NCBI RefSeq assembly: GCF_030145815.1
Contig: NZ_JAIXHL010000020.1
Coordinates: 30,200-94,199 of the forward strand
Length of the DNA: 64,000 bases
DNA from: Sphingomonas sp.
GTDB lineage: Bacteria > Pseudomonadota > Alphaproteobacteria > Sphingomonadales > Sphingomonadaceae
Reading direction: 5' to 3'
The notes under the pieces are model-generated. The model was not told where the DNA came from. It searched no databases and saw nothing but the letters and a program-made list of their open reading frames with translations. The translations under genes were made by a program, and so were the position numbers. The number at the start of each line of letters is the position of its first letter. Position 1 is the stretch's first letter. Shown here piece by piece: positions 35,135 through 43,163 of the stretch.

Positions 35135-36241
35135 CTACGCCGAGAGAAACACGACTCCAGCAATCGCCGGACCGCGCTCCGGCTCGCCAAGCCGCCCATT
35201 ACCCCGAACCCGCAGCACTGCGACATTCCCCGACCGCTCATTGGCGACGAGCAACTCGCCACGATCCTCGCGCAGCAGGAACAGGCGCGGCCAGTGCCCG
35301 CCGCAGCTGACATGCTGCAACAGACTCAGCCCCCCGTCGCGCGCGATCGCGAAGACCGCGATGCTGTCATGGCCGCGGTTCGACAGATACAGCCGCGTCC
35401 CCGCGCGGTTGACCGCGATATGCGCGCCATAGGATGCGCCACTGAACTTGGCGGGCAGGGTCGAGAGCGTCGCACCCCCGGTGAAGCCGCCGTCGGCATC
35501 AGCACGCAGCACCGTCACCGTATTCGCCAGTTCGGCCAGCAGATAGGCGACCGGCAGGCGCGGGTGCCAAGCCATGTGGCGCGGCCCCGATCCCGGCGTC
35601 GCACGATACGCGACATCGCTCCCCGTGACACGCCCCGACGCCGGATCGACACGATGCGCGAACACCGCATCCGCGCCCAGGTCCACCGCGTGCAGCATCC
35701 GCCCGTCGCGGCTGAACCCCACCCAATGTGCATGCGGTCCGGTCTGCCGCCGCTGGTCCGGCCCGCTCCCGCGATGTGCCACGCTCTGCGCCGCGCCGAC
35801 CGGCAGCCCCGTCTTGCGATCTAGCCGCCAAAGCGCGACATTGCCGCTCGAATAGTTCGCCACGGCGAGCAGGCCCCCATCGGGGCTGAGCGCCGCATGA
35901 CACGGATGCGCGCCCAGCGTGGACACGCTGCCCAGCGGCTTCAGCGCGCGGTCATAGATGCCCAGCGTTCCCGCCTCGATTTCGTCAAGCAGATAGCGGA
36001 AACGCCCATCGCGCGAAGTCACCCCGAACGAAGCATTGCGGATCGCCACAGCCGGCGCGCCCGCCGACCAGCCCTTCGCCGTTCCGGCCAACGGCACCAC
36101 CCCCGCACCACCCCGGCTGGCATAGGTTCCCGCAATCAGCCGATCTGGAGCCGCAACCATGGCCGCCGCCGGGCTGCCTGCAAGCGCAAGGGTTCCGGCA
36201 ACGAAGCTGCGGCGCGACGGCGTAAACGGGAAACTGCTCAT
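35135..36241 (-). CDS. exported lactonase-type beta-propeller protein
   Basis: The protein starts MSSFPFTPSRRSFVAGTLAL, a twin-arginine signal (SRRSFVAG), so it is exported folded. About 330 residues of seven-bladed propeller follow, with motifs of the 6-phosphogluconolactonase/YbhE family (GAHPCHAALSPDGGLLAVAN, GPHAHWVGFSRDGRML, GSGPRHMAWHP). The family hydrolyses lactones, but many members are untested, and export argues against the cytosolic pentose-phosphate role. A GTG two codons earlier is an alternative start. It converges with the MerR gene, with three bases between stops. Confidence 0.8.
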   Translation of the reverse strand: MSSFPFTPSRRSFVAGTLALAGSPAAAMVAAPDRLIAGTYASRGGAGVVPLAGTAKGWSAGAPAVAIRNASFGVTSRDGRFRYLLDEIEAGTLGIYDRALKPLGSVSTLGAHPCHAALSPDGGLLAVANYSSGNVALWRLDRKTGLPVGAAQSVAHRGSGPDQRRQTGPHAHWVGFSRDGRMLHAVDLGADAVFAHRVDPASGRVTGSDVAYRATPGSGPRHMAWHPRLPVAYLLAELANTVTVLRADADGGFTGGATLSTLPAKFSGASYGAHIAVNRAGTRLYLSNRGHDSIAVFAIARDGGLSLLQHVSCGGHWPRLFLLREDRGELLVANERSGNVAVLRVRGNGRLGEPERGPAIAGVVFLSA

Positions 36242-36386
36242 CGCCACTTGAAACCCGCCTGCGCGCGCTGCGTCAATGCCGCGATGGGTAAGCAGCGTCG
36301 GGAGCCGCTAGCGATGCAAAGCGTTGCGCGGTAGCATCGCCGCACTTCGGCCGAAAATCCCGCAGTAAGATGGAGCAACGCACCAC

Positions 36387-37460
36387 ATGACGACCCCGTC
36401 GGACCCGACCGCTAGCGCCTTCCCGACGGTTGGCCGCGTCGCCACGATCACCGTCACGATCCTGGCGATTATCGGCTTTGCATGGATGCTGCTCGAACTG
36501 TCGGGCTTTCTCATGCTGATCTTCGCCTCGCTCGTGCTCGCCGCGATCTTCGGCGTTATCACGCAAGCGGTGAGCCGCTGGACCGGCATCGGGCGCGGTC
36601 CGGCGCTCGGCATTTCGGTGCTGCTGATCCTCGCGGTATTCGGCGGCGCGTTTACGCTGTTCGGCTCGCAGCTCGCCGGCGAGTTCGACACGATCCAGGA
36701 CAGCATCCCGCCCGCGATCGAACAGGTCCGCGCCTTCCTCGAACGCGCCGGGCTCAGCGAATCGGTGCGCAAGATGGTCGAGCAGGGGAGCAGCGACGTC
36801 TCCCGCTTCGCCAGCCAGGCCGGCGGCTATGTCCTCACCGCCACCAACGGCATCGCCAATTTCGTGCTCGTCTTCGTCGCCGCCATCTTCCTCGCCAGCG
36901 ATCCGGCGGTGTATCGCCGCGGCCTGTTGCTGCTGTTGCCCGACCGGGCCGAGCCGACCATCGCTGCAGCGCTGGACGATGCGTCGCGCGGCCTGCGCGG
37001 CTGGATGGTCGGGCAGGCGGTGTCGTCGCTGGTGGTTGCGGCATTCACCTGGGCCGGGCTTGCGTTGCTCGGCGTGCCGGCGGCGGGCGGGCTCGGCCTG
37101 ATCGCCGGGCTGCTCGACGTGATCCCGATGATCGGCCCGATCATCGCCGGCGTTCCTGCCGTGCTGCTCGCCTTCACCGTATCGCCGATCACCGCCGTGT
37201 GGACGATCGTGCTGTTCCTGATCATCCAGCAGATTCAGGGCAATTTCCTGCAGCCAATGATTCAGAAACAGGCGGTCGACGTGCCCCCCGCGATCCTGCT
37301 GTTTGCAGTCGTCGCGGCGGGCCTGTTGTTCGGCTTCCTCGGCGTCCTCCTCGCCGCCCCGCTCACCGTCGTCGTATTCGTGCTGGTCCAGCGCATCTAT
37401 GTCCGCACCCTGCTGGGCAAGGACATCAAGATCGCTGGCCAGACCGAAACCGCTGATTAA
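36387..37460 (+). CDS. AI-2E/PerM-family membrane transporter
   Basis: The 357-residue product has about eight transmembrane helices, arranged as two N-terminal pairs, a soluble loop (about 95-150, EFDTIQDSIPPAIEQVRAFL) and a C-terminal bundle with GLLDVIPMIGPIIAGVPA and the conserved LQPMIQKQAVDVPPAILLF. This is the PF01594 pattern. Members have been linked to autoinducer-2 export or Na/H antiport; the substrate is unknown here. It overlaps the converging SDR gene by four bases. Confidence 0.88.
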   Translation: MTTPSDPTASAFPTVGRVATITVTILAIIGFAWMLLELSGFLMLIFASLVLAAIFGVITQAVSRWTGIGRGPALGISVLLILAVFGGAFTLFGSQLAGEFDTIQDSIPPAIEQVRAFLERAGLSESVRKMVEQGSSDVSRFASQAGGYVLTATNGIANFVLVFVAAIFLASDPAVYRRGLLLLLPDRAEPTIAAALDDASRGLRGWMVGQAVSSLVVAAFTWAGLALLGVPAAGGLGLIAGLLDVIPMIGPIIAGVPAVLLAFTVSPITAVWTIVLFLIIQQIQGNFLQPMIQKQAVDVPPAILLFAVVAAGLLFGFLGVLLAAPLTVVVFVLVQRIYVRTLLGKDIKIAGQTETAD

Positions 37461-38248
37461 GCGTCGATACTGACCGCCAGCGATGCGTTGACCAGCCCGC
37501 CGTCTACGACCAGCGTGTCGCCGACGACATAGTCCGACGCGCGGCTGGCGAGGAAGATCGCCGCGCCGGCCATATCTTCGGGTGTGCCGATCCGCCGCAT
37601 CGGGATGCGCTTGGCCACCGCATCGCCATGGTCGCGCGCGGCGCGGTTCATCTCGCTGGCAAAGGCGCCGGGGGCCAGGCTCGTGACGATGATCCCGTCC
37701 CGGATCAGCCGCGCGGCCATGCGCTTGGTCAGATAGATCAGCGCCGCCTTGGACGCGTGATAGCTGTACGTCTCCCACGGATTGAGCCGCAGCCCGTCGA
37801 TCGAGGTGATGTTGATCACCTTCGACGGCGCATCATGGCTGGCACGCGCCTTGAGCAGGTCGTGCAGCGCCTGCGTCAGGAAGAAGGGCGACTTGACGTT
37901 GAGGTCCATCACCTTGTCCCAGCCGCTTTCGGGAAACTCGGTGAACTCCACGCCCCATGCCGCGCCGGCATTGTTGACGAGGATGTCGAGATGGCCCTCG
38001 CGTTCGGCCATCGCCGCAGCCAGCGCCTTGCAGCCGTCGACCGTCGACACATCCATCGGGATCGGAATGCAATTCGGCCCGAGCTCGGCGGCGGTTTCCT
38101 CGCACGCCGGGGCCTTGCGCGAGGAGATATAGACCTTCGCGCCCTGAGCGATGAAGCCCTCTGCGATCATCTTGCCGATCCCGCGGCTACCGCCCGTGAC
38201 GAGCGCGACCTTGCCGGTCAGGTCGAAAAATTTGCTGGTGTCCATCAT
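37457..38248 (-). CDS. short-chain dehydrogenase/reductase
   Basis: The 263-residue product has the classical SDR cofactor motif TGGSRGIG (about 18-25), the structural NNAG (about 91-94), catalytic Ser in ITSIDGL, and YSYHASK with active Tyr and Lys (about 164-170). Arg/Ser-Arg in ISSRKA suggests NADP preference. The substrate is unknown. An acyl-CoA dehydrogenase lies upstream on the same strand, separated by an inverted-repeat element, so a lipid or branched-acid role is possible. Confidence 0.9.
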   Translation of the reverse strand: MMDTSKFFDLTGKVALVTGGSRGIGKMIAEGFIAQGAKVYISSRKAPACEETAAELGPNCIPIPMDVSTVDGCKALAAAMAEREGHLDILVNNAGAAWGVEFTEFPESGWDKVMDLNVKSPFFLTQALHDLLKARASHDAPSKVINITSIDGLRLNPWETYSYHASKAALIYLTKRMAARLIRDGIIVTSLAPGAFASEMNRAARDHGDAVAKRIPMRRIGTPEDMAGAAIFLASRASDYVVGDTLVVDGGLVNASLAVSIDA

Positions 38249-38251
38249 TTC

Positions 38252-38365
38252 TCCCTCTCCCCTTTAGGGGAGAGGGCCGGGGAGAGGGGCAGTCTCTCCA
38301 ATCCGGCCCATCGTTTCGACTTAACTGCCCCTCTCCCAACCCTCTCCCCTGAAGGGGAGAGGGCT
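38252..38365. repeat. 114-bp inverted-repeat element between SDR and acyl-CoA dehydrogenase genes
   Basis: Arms of about 42 bases at 38252-38293 and 38324-38365 are near-perfect reverse complements, separated by 30 bases. Each arm itself holds a smaller hairpin (CTCTCCCCTttaGGGGAGAG form). It fills almost the entire gap between the two genes and may also end transcription. It is of the same class as the elements near 11.5 and 21.8 kb but has different sequence. Confidence 0.8.
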
Positions 38366-38369
38366 ATTC

Positions 38370-39515
38370 TTACCCACCCCGCTTGATCGTCTCACGCGCG
38401 ATGATCAATTGCTGGATCTGGCTGGTGCCTTCATAGATGCGAAACAGGCGCACGTCGCGGTACAGCCGCTCGATGCCGTAATCGGCGATATAGCCCGCGC
38501 CGCCGAAGATCTGCACCGCACGATCGGCAACGCGTCCGACCATTTCGGTGGCGAACAGCTTCGCCGCCGCGCTCTCCATCACCACGTCCTTGCCCGCGTC
38601 CTTGGCCGCCGCAGTTTCGAGCACCAGCGCGCGCGCCGCGAGCGCCTCGGTCTTGCTGTCGGCGATCATCGCCTGGATCAGCTGATGCTCGGCGATCGGC
38701 TTGCCGAACTGCTTGCGCTCGGTCGCATAGGCGACGCAGTCGGCGATCAGCCGCTCGGCCACGCCGACGCTGACCGCGCTGATGTGCAGCCGCCCCCGGT
38801 CGAGCACGCGCATCGCGATCTTGAAGCCTTCACCCTCTTCGCCGAGGCGATTGGCGGCGGGGACGGGGACATCGTCGAAGATGACGTCGGCAACCTTCGC
38901 GCCCTTCTGCCCCATCTTCTTCTCGGGCTCGCCGATGCTGACGCCGGGCAGGTCGCGGGGAACGAGGAAGGCGGAGACACCGCGTGCGCCGGGTTCGTCG
39001 CCGGTGCGCGCCATCACGGTGAACAGCGACGCCTTGTCCGCATTGGTGATGTAGCGCTTGGTTCCGGTCAGGCGGTAGACGTCGCCATCGCGCACCGCCC
39101 GGGCCTTCACCGCGCCGCTATCGCTGCCGACATCGGGTTCGGTCAGCGCAAAGCTGGTCACGATCTCTCCCGTCGCGATGCGCGGCAGCCACTGCGCCTT
39201 CTGTTCGGGCGTCCCGGCCATGACGAGGCCCTGCGATCCAATCCCGACATTGGTGCCAAAGGTCGACCGGAACGCCGGCGTCGTTCGCCCGAGTTCGAGC
39301 GCGACGCGACACTCCTCGACCATCGTCAGGCCCAGCCCGCTATACACTTCGGCAATCGACAGGCCGAACAGGCCCAGCGCCTTCATCTCCTCGACGATAT
39401 GCGCCGGAATCGCATCCGCCTCCTCCACCTCCGCCTCCAGCGGCCGCAGTCGCTCGGCGACGAAGCGACGTACCGTGTCGATCAATGCGTCAAAGGTCTC
39501 GGCGTCGAGGCTCAT
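38370..39515 (-). CDS. acyl-CoA dehydrogenase
   Basis: The 381-residue FAD enzyme oxidises an acyl-CoA at the alpha-beta bond and passes electrons to ETF. The middle-domain signature is FALTEPDVGSDSGAVKARAV (about 117-136), the FAD site includes YRLTGTKRYITNADKA, and the C-terminal block QIFGGAGYIADYGIERLYRDVRLFRIYEGTSQIQ is typical, with the catalytic Glu probably in IYEGTS. The length is normal. The chain-length class cannot be read from sequence. Confidence 0.93.
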   Translation of the reverse strand: MSLDAETFDALIDTVRRFVAERLRPLEAEVEEADAIPAHIVEEMKALGLFGLSIAEVYSGLGLTMVEECRVALELGRTTPAFRSTFGTNVGIGSQGLVMAGTPEQKAQWLPRIATGEIVTSFALTEPDVGSDSGAVKARAVRDGDVYRLTGTKRYITNADKASLFTVMARTGDEPGARGVSAFLVPRDLPGVSIGEPEKKMGQKGAKVADVIFDDVPVPAANRLGEEGEGFKIAMRVLDRGRLHISAVSVGVAERLIADCVAYATERKQFGKPIAEHQLIQAMIADSKTEALAARALVLETAAAKDAGKDVVMESAAAKLFATEMVGRVADRAVQIFGGAGYIADYGIERLYRDVRLFRIYEGTSQIQQLIIARETIKRGG

Positions 39516-39589
39516 ATCCGGCGATCCTGCTCCATACCCTATTTTCGAAAGCGGATAGCAGGAGCCTTGTTGGAGGTCACGCGGGAATC

Positions 39590-39599
39590 TGTTATAACA
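39590..39599. promoter_or_regulatory. palindromic operator/-10 region of the AbrB-Doc pair
   Basis: TGTTATAACA is a perfect 10-base palindrome ending five bases before the antitoxin ATG. It includes a -10-like TATAAC, and TTGTTG at 39567-39572 could be the -35. The start of transcription would fall at or next to the ATG, so the message may be leaderless; no Shine-Dalgarno is seen. Binding of AbrB-type antitoxin here would autorepress the pair. Confidence 0.5.
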
Positions 39600-39604
39600 T
39601 CTGT

Positions 39605-39832
39605 ATGAACAAGCCGCTCAAGCTCATCAAAATCGGGAACTCCACCGGCGTCATCCTGCCCAAGGAGGTGCTCGCGCGCCTGCGTGTAGGGCAGGGGGAT
39701 GAGGTGAGCATTTCCGAAACGCCGGATGGTGTGACCTTGCGTCGCCATGACGACGGGTTTGAGGAGCAGATGAAGCTGGCGCGGGAGGTCATGGCGCGAC
39801 GGCGCAATGCGCTGCGCGAGCTTGCCAAATAG
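39605..39832 (+). CDS. AbrB/MazE-family antitoxin
   Basis: The 75-residue protein starts MNKPLKLIKIGNSTGVILPK, the swapped-hairpin AbrB DNA-binding fold (IGNSTGVILPKEVLARLRVG). The C-terminal helix (DDGFEEQMKLAREVMARRRN) should contact the toxin. A longer in-frame extension runs into the acyl-CoA dehydrogenase region and is unlikely. It is three bases upstream of the Doc gene. Confidence 0.88.
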   Translation: MNKPLKLIKIGNSTGVILPKEVLARLRVGQGDEVSISETPDGVTLRRHDDGFEEQMKLAREVMARRRNALRELAK

Positions 39833-39835
39833 CGG

Positions 39836-40219
39836 ATGAGCTGGATCTGGGTCGATACGGCCGTCGCGATCGCTGCGCATGAGGAGCAGCTCGCCGAACA
39901 TGGCGGAGCCCTCGGTGTTCGCGAGCCAAATATGCTTGAAAGCGCGATGGCTCGTCCGCTCAATCTGGTGGCATATGGTCAACCTGACGCCGCTGACCTT
40001 GCGGCCGCATATGCATTTGGCATCGCTCGCAACCATCCCTTCGTCGATGGCAACAAACGGACCGCTGCGGTGGTTAGCGAAACCTTTCTGGTGCTCAATG
40101 GCTTCCGGCTGACGTGCGATGATGTCGAGCTCGTTACCGCCTTTCTCGCATTGGCGGGAGGCGAATTGACCGTCGATCAGCTATCAAGCTGGTTCAGGTC
40201 GCACATCGAACCCCTCTAG
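39836..40219 (+). CDS. Doc-type Fic-fold toxin
   Basis: The 127-residue protein carries HPFVDGNKRTA (67-77), the Fic/Doc catalytic loop with His67 and a Lys in place of the second Gly of classical Fic AMP transferases. Doc of phage P1 uses this variant to phosphorylate EF-Tu and stop translation. LGVREPNMLESAMARP at 26-41 is the usual N-terminal signature. Paired with the AbrB-type antitoxin, it forms a type II toxin-antitoxin system. Confidence 0.9.
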   Translation: MSWIWVDTAVAIAAHEEQLAEHGGALGVREPNMLESAMARPLNLVAYGQPDAADLAAAYAFGIARNHPFVDGNKRTAAVVSETFLVLNGFRLTCDDVELVTAFLALAGGELTVDQLSSWFRSHIEPL

Positions 40220-40283
40220 CTCGCCAAACACCCGCCAGGTTTCCCCGGCGGGCATCGTTCCTCCCCAGGAAGGCGGGTCCGCG

Positions 40284-40442
40284 TCAGCCGAGGCGGCCGA
40301 GGCGGTGATAGAGGTTGGCGAACTGGACCGAGCGGGGGTCGTCGGCGATCTTGCGGGTGTAATCGGCCACCGCTTCCTTGAGCAGGGCGAAGTCGGCGGT
40401 CGAGAAGACCGGGCGGGCAGTCGCGGGTTCGGGGGTCTTCAT
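40284..40442 (-). CDS. small conserved hypothetical protein
   Basis: The 52-residue product begins MKTPEPATARPVFSTADFAL and ends HRLGRLG. It looks helical, soluble and without known motif. The ATG at 40442 has AGGAG upstream; the frame extends further but without conserved features. It lies between the Doc gene and the divergent ScfR-type regulator. A CCCGCC...GGCGGG hairpin follows its stop and may be a weak terminator. Confidence 0.5.
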   Translation of the reverse strand: MKTPEPATARPVFSTADFALLKEAVADYTRKIADDPRSVQFANLYHRLGRLG

Positions 40443-40602
40443 GGGCTTGCTCCTGTAAACTGTCGTGCATTCTGTATGACTCGCAAATGGCGATGCTGAT
40501 AGGCGTGCAAGCCATTCCACGCGGTCATGCTGTATCGATGGGTGACAAGTCGGTGGATGCAATGTAAATAATTCACAAAGGGCGATAACGGGGCAGTAGG
40601 AT

Positions 40603-41985
40603 ATGGCTGAGCGCAAATTGTTCGCGGGGCATGCGGTGCGGCGGCTGCGGCGCGGGCAGGGGCTGACCCAGGCGGCGATGGCGGAGATGCTGGGCGTCTC
40701 GGCCAGCTATCTCAACCTTGTCGAGCGCAACCAACGTCCCTTGTCTGCCACGCTGATGCTCGGGCTGGCGCAGGTGTTCGACTTCGACCCGCGCACGCTC
40801 GCCGCGGGCGAACCGGGCGGGGGCGAGGAGGCGATGCGCCGCCGCCTCGCCGATCCGCTATTCGCCGATATCGAGATCGACCGCAGCGAACTGACCGAAT
40901 GGATCGCTGGCGCGCCTGGCGGAGCGGAGGCGTTCGCGCGCGCCTATGATCGGATCGGCGCGGGCGGCACGGTGGCAAGCGGGGACGCCGAAGATCCCGG
41001 TGCGGCAGTGCGGCGTGAGGTCGAACGCTGGCGCAACCATTTCGCCGATCTCGACGCCGCCGCCGAAGCGCTGGCCGACGAGCTGCGCATCGCATCGAGC
41101 GACCCGTTCGGCGCGATGGCGGAGCGGTTGCGGGTCAAGCACCAGCTGTCGATCCGGGTGCTTCCGATCGAGGTGCTGGCCGGATTGCGCGTGCGGCTCG
41201 ACCTCCATGCGCGCCAGCTGCAACTGTCCGAAGCACTCGATCCGCCCAGCCGCGTGTTCGCGCTGGCGCGCCAGTTGGCGAGCGAGGCGCGGACTGAGAT
41301 CGACGGACTGGTCCGCGGTGCCGGCTTCGCCGATCGCGTCGCCGAACGGCTATATCGCCGCCACCTCGCCGGCTATTTCGCGGCGGCGGTGATGATGCCG
41401 TACGCCCGCTTCCTGCGCGCATGCGAGGCGACCGGCTACGACCTCGAACTGCTGCGCCGCCGTTTCGGCGCGAGCGCGGAGCAGGTCGCGCACCGGCTGA
41501 CGACGCTTCAGCGCGTTGGCGCGCGCGGGCTGCCGTTCTTCATGCTGCGCATCGACCGGGCCGGGCAGGTGTCAAAGCGCTTTGCCGGTGCGAGTGGGTC
41601 GCCGCTGGTCGAATCCGTTGTCCCGTGCCCGCTGCTCGACGCCTACGCCGCGTTCGCGCGCCCGGATGAGCGGATCGTGCAGTTGGTGCAGCTGGAGGAC
41701 GGATCGCGCTGGTTCACCAGCTCGCGCTGCGTCGCCCCGCCGGGCGGTTGGGCCGGGGCGGTGCGTGCGCGGTTCGTCGTGACGCTGGGGCTGGCGGCGG
41801 AGGCGGCGACTGGCCTCGCTGCAGCGCGTGGCCTCGATTTCGGTGGAGAGGCGGTGCCGGTCGGCCTCGGCTGCCGCGGCTGCACCCGCGAATGCCCGCA
41901 GCGCAGCGCGCCGCCGACAGGTCGCGCCATGCTGGTCAATGAGCGCGAGGCCGGTGTGTCACCCTTCGGCTTTGCCGGAGACTGA
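40603..41985 (+). CDS. XRE-family regulator of the short-chain fatty acyl (ScfR) type
   Basis: The 460-residue protein has an N-terminal helix-turn-helix (AVRRLRRGQGLTQAAMAEMLGVSASYLNLVERNQR, about residues 11-45), a central IrrE/ImmA-like domain in which the HExxH zinc motif is absent (the matching region reads ARQLASEARTEI), and a C-terminal domain with paired Cys (GLGCRGCTRECPQR). This order fits regulators of short-chain acyl-CoA metabolism. The target is unknown; the RND efflux operon lies directly downstream but has its own putative operator. Confidence 0.85.
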   Translation: MAERKLFAGHAVRRLRRGQGLTQAAMAEMLGVSASYLNLVERNQRPLSATLMLGLAQVFDFDPRTLAAGEPGGGEEAMRRRLADPLFADIEIDRSELTEWIAGAPGGAEAFARAYDRIGAGGTVASGDAEDPGAAVRREVERWRNHFADLDAAAEALADELRIASSDPFGAMAERLRVKHQLSIRVLPIEVLAGLRVRLDLHARQLQLSEALDPPSRVFALARQLASEARTEIDGLVRGAGFADRVAERLYRRHLAGYFAAAVMMPYARFLRACEATGYDLELLRRRFGASAEQVAHRLTTLQRVGARGLPFFMLRIDRAGQVSKRFAGASGSPLVESVVPCPLLDAYAAFARPDERIVQLVQLEDGSRWFTSSRCVAPPGGWAGAVRARFVVTLGLAAEAATGLAAARGLDFGGEAVPVGLGCRGCTRECPQRSAPPTGRAMLVNEREAGVSPFGFAGD

Positions 41986-41997
41986 CCGTTCTGTTTG

Positions 41998-42012
41998 GAA
42001 ACGTAGCGTTTC
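41998..42012. promoter_or_regulatory. palindrome upstream of the RND efflux operon
   Basis: GAAACGTAGCGTTTC is a perfect 6-bp dyad with a three-base centre. It lies 13 bases after the XRE gene and 90 bases before the membrane-fusion gene. The shape fits TetR-family operators often found before RND pumps, but no TetR gene is adjacent. Alternatively, it is a short hairpin in the message. Confidence 0.5.
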
Positions 42013-42101
42013 TTCGCAGTCACAATAAGGGCTGACACACTTTTGCGACAAGTTCGTTGGCATAGTTGATGTTCCCCCCGGTTGGTGTAGCGCGTTTCCC
42101 C

Positions 42102-43163
42102 ATGCGAATGATTTTTGTCCTGGCAGCTTCGGCTGTGGCTCTGGCATCCTGCGGCGGCGACGCAGCGCAGACAAAGGGCCGTGAGCCGCCGTTGGTGACG
42201 TTGGGCGCGGTCCAATCGGCGCGGTTTGTCGAGCGGATCGATGCGGTCGGCACGGCGCGCGCCAATGAACAGGTCACACTGACTGCCCCGGTGACCGAAC
42301 GGATCCTGCGCCTCAATTTCGAGGACGGCGCCTATGTCGGGCGCGGGCAGGTGATCGCGGTGCTGGCACAGGGGCAGGAAAGTGCCCAGCTGGCGCAGGC
42401 ACAGGCGCGGGCGCGGGAAGCGCAGCAGCAGCTCAATCGGCTCGAAGAACTCAAAAATCGCGGATTTGCCACGCGCAGCGCGGTGGACGCACAGACAGCG
42501 CTGGCAGGCCAGGCGAACGCTCAGGCAGCGGAAGCACGCGCGTCGATCGGCGACCGTGTGGTGCGCGCGCCGTTCGGCGGCTGGGTGTCGCTGCGCAATA
42601 TTTCTGCCGGAGCGGTGGTGAGCGCCGGGACCGAGATCGCGACGGTCAGCGATATCAGCCGGATCAAGCTCGACTTCACCGTGCCCGAAACGCTGCTGGC
42701 GCAGGTCCAGCCCGGGCAGGCGATCGTCGCGGTTGCCGCCGCCTATCCGGACCAGCCGTTTCGCGGGACGATCGCGACGATCGATCCGGTGCTGAACCCG
42801 CAGACTCGCGCCGCCACGGTACGCGCGGTGCTCGCCAATGGCGACCGCAAGCTTAAGCCCGGCATGCTGCTGACCGTGACGATCGAGGCCCAGGCACGCA
42901 CGTCCGCCGCCGTTCCCGAACTGGCCGTGGTGGGCGAGGGCGAGCAAAGCTTCGTCTTCGTCATCGAAAACGGCAAGGCGAAGCGCGTCCCAATCCGCAC
43001 AGGCCTCCGCCAGAATGGGCTCGTCGAAGTCACGCGGGGCCTGCAGCCCGGTCAGCGCGTCGTGACCGAAGGCGTGGTCAAGATCGCCGAGGGGCAGCAG
43101 GTGCGCACCGCCGGTCCCGGCAACGCCGCGACCAAGGGTGCTGGCCAGGCCAAGGGTAACTGA
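42102..43163 (+). CDS. RND efflux membrane-fusion lipoprotein
   Basis: The 353-residue periplasmic adaptor starts with a lipoprotein signal (MRMIFVLAASAVALAS, then Cys17). It shows the barrel-sandwich hybrid (ERILRLNFEDGAYVGRGQVI), an alpha-hairpin rich in Gln and Ala (QLAQAQARAREAQQQL), the return strand VRAPFGGWVSLRNIS, and beta-barrel and membrane-proximal domains. It links the inner-membrane pump to an outer-membrane channel, which is not encoded in the window. It overlaps the pump gene by one base (TGATG). Confidence 0.92.
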   Translation: MRMIFVLAASAVALASCGGDAAQTKGREPPLVTLGAVQSARFVERIDAVGTARANEQVTLTAPVTERILRLNFEDGAYVGRGQVIAVLAQGQESAQLAQAQARAREAQQQLNRLEELKNRGFATRSAVDAQTALAGQANAQAAEARASIGDRVVRAPFGGWVSLRNISAGAVVSAGTEIATVSDISRIKLDFTVPETLLAQVQPGQAIVAVAAAYPDQPFRGTIATIDPVLNPQTRAATVRAVLANGDRKLKPGMLLTVTIEAQARTSAAVPELAVVGEGEQSFVFVIENGKAKRVPIRTGLRQNGLVEVTRGLQPGQRVVTEGVVKIAEGQQVRTAGPGNAATKGAGQAKGN

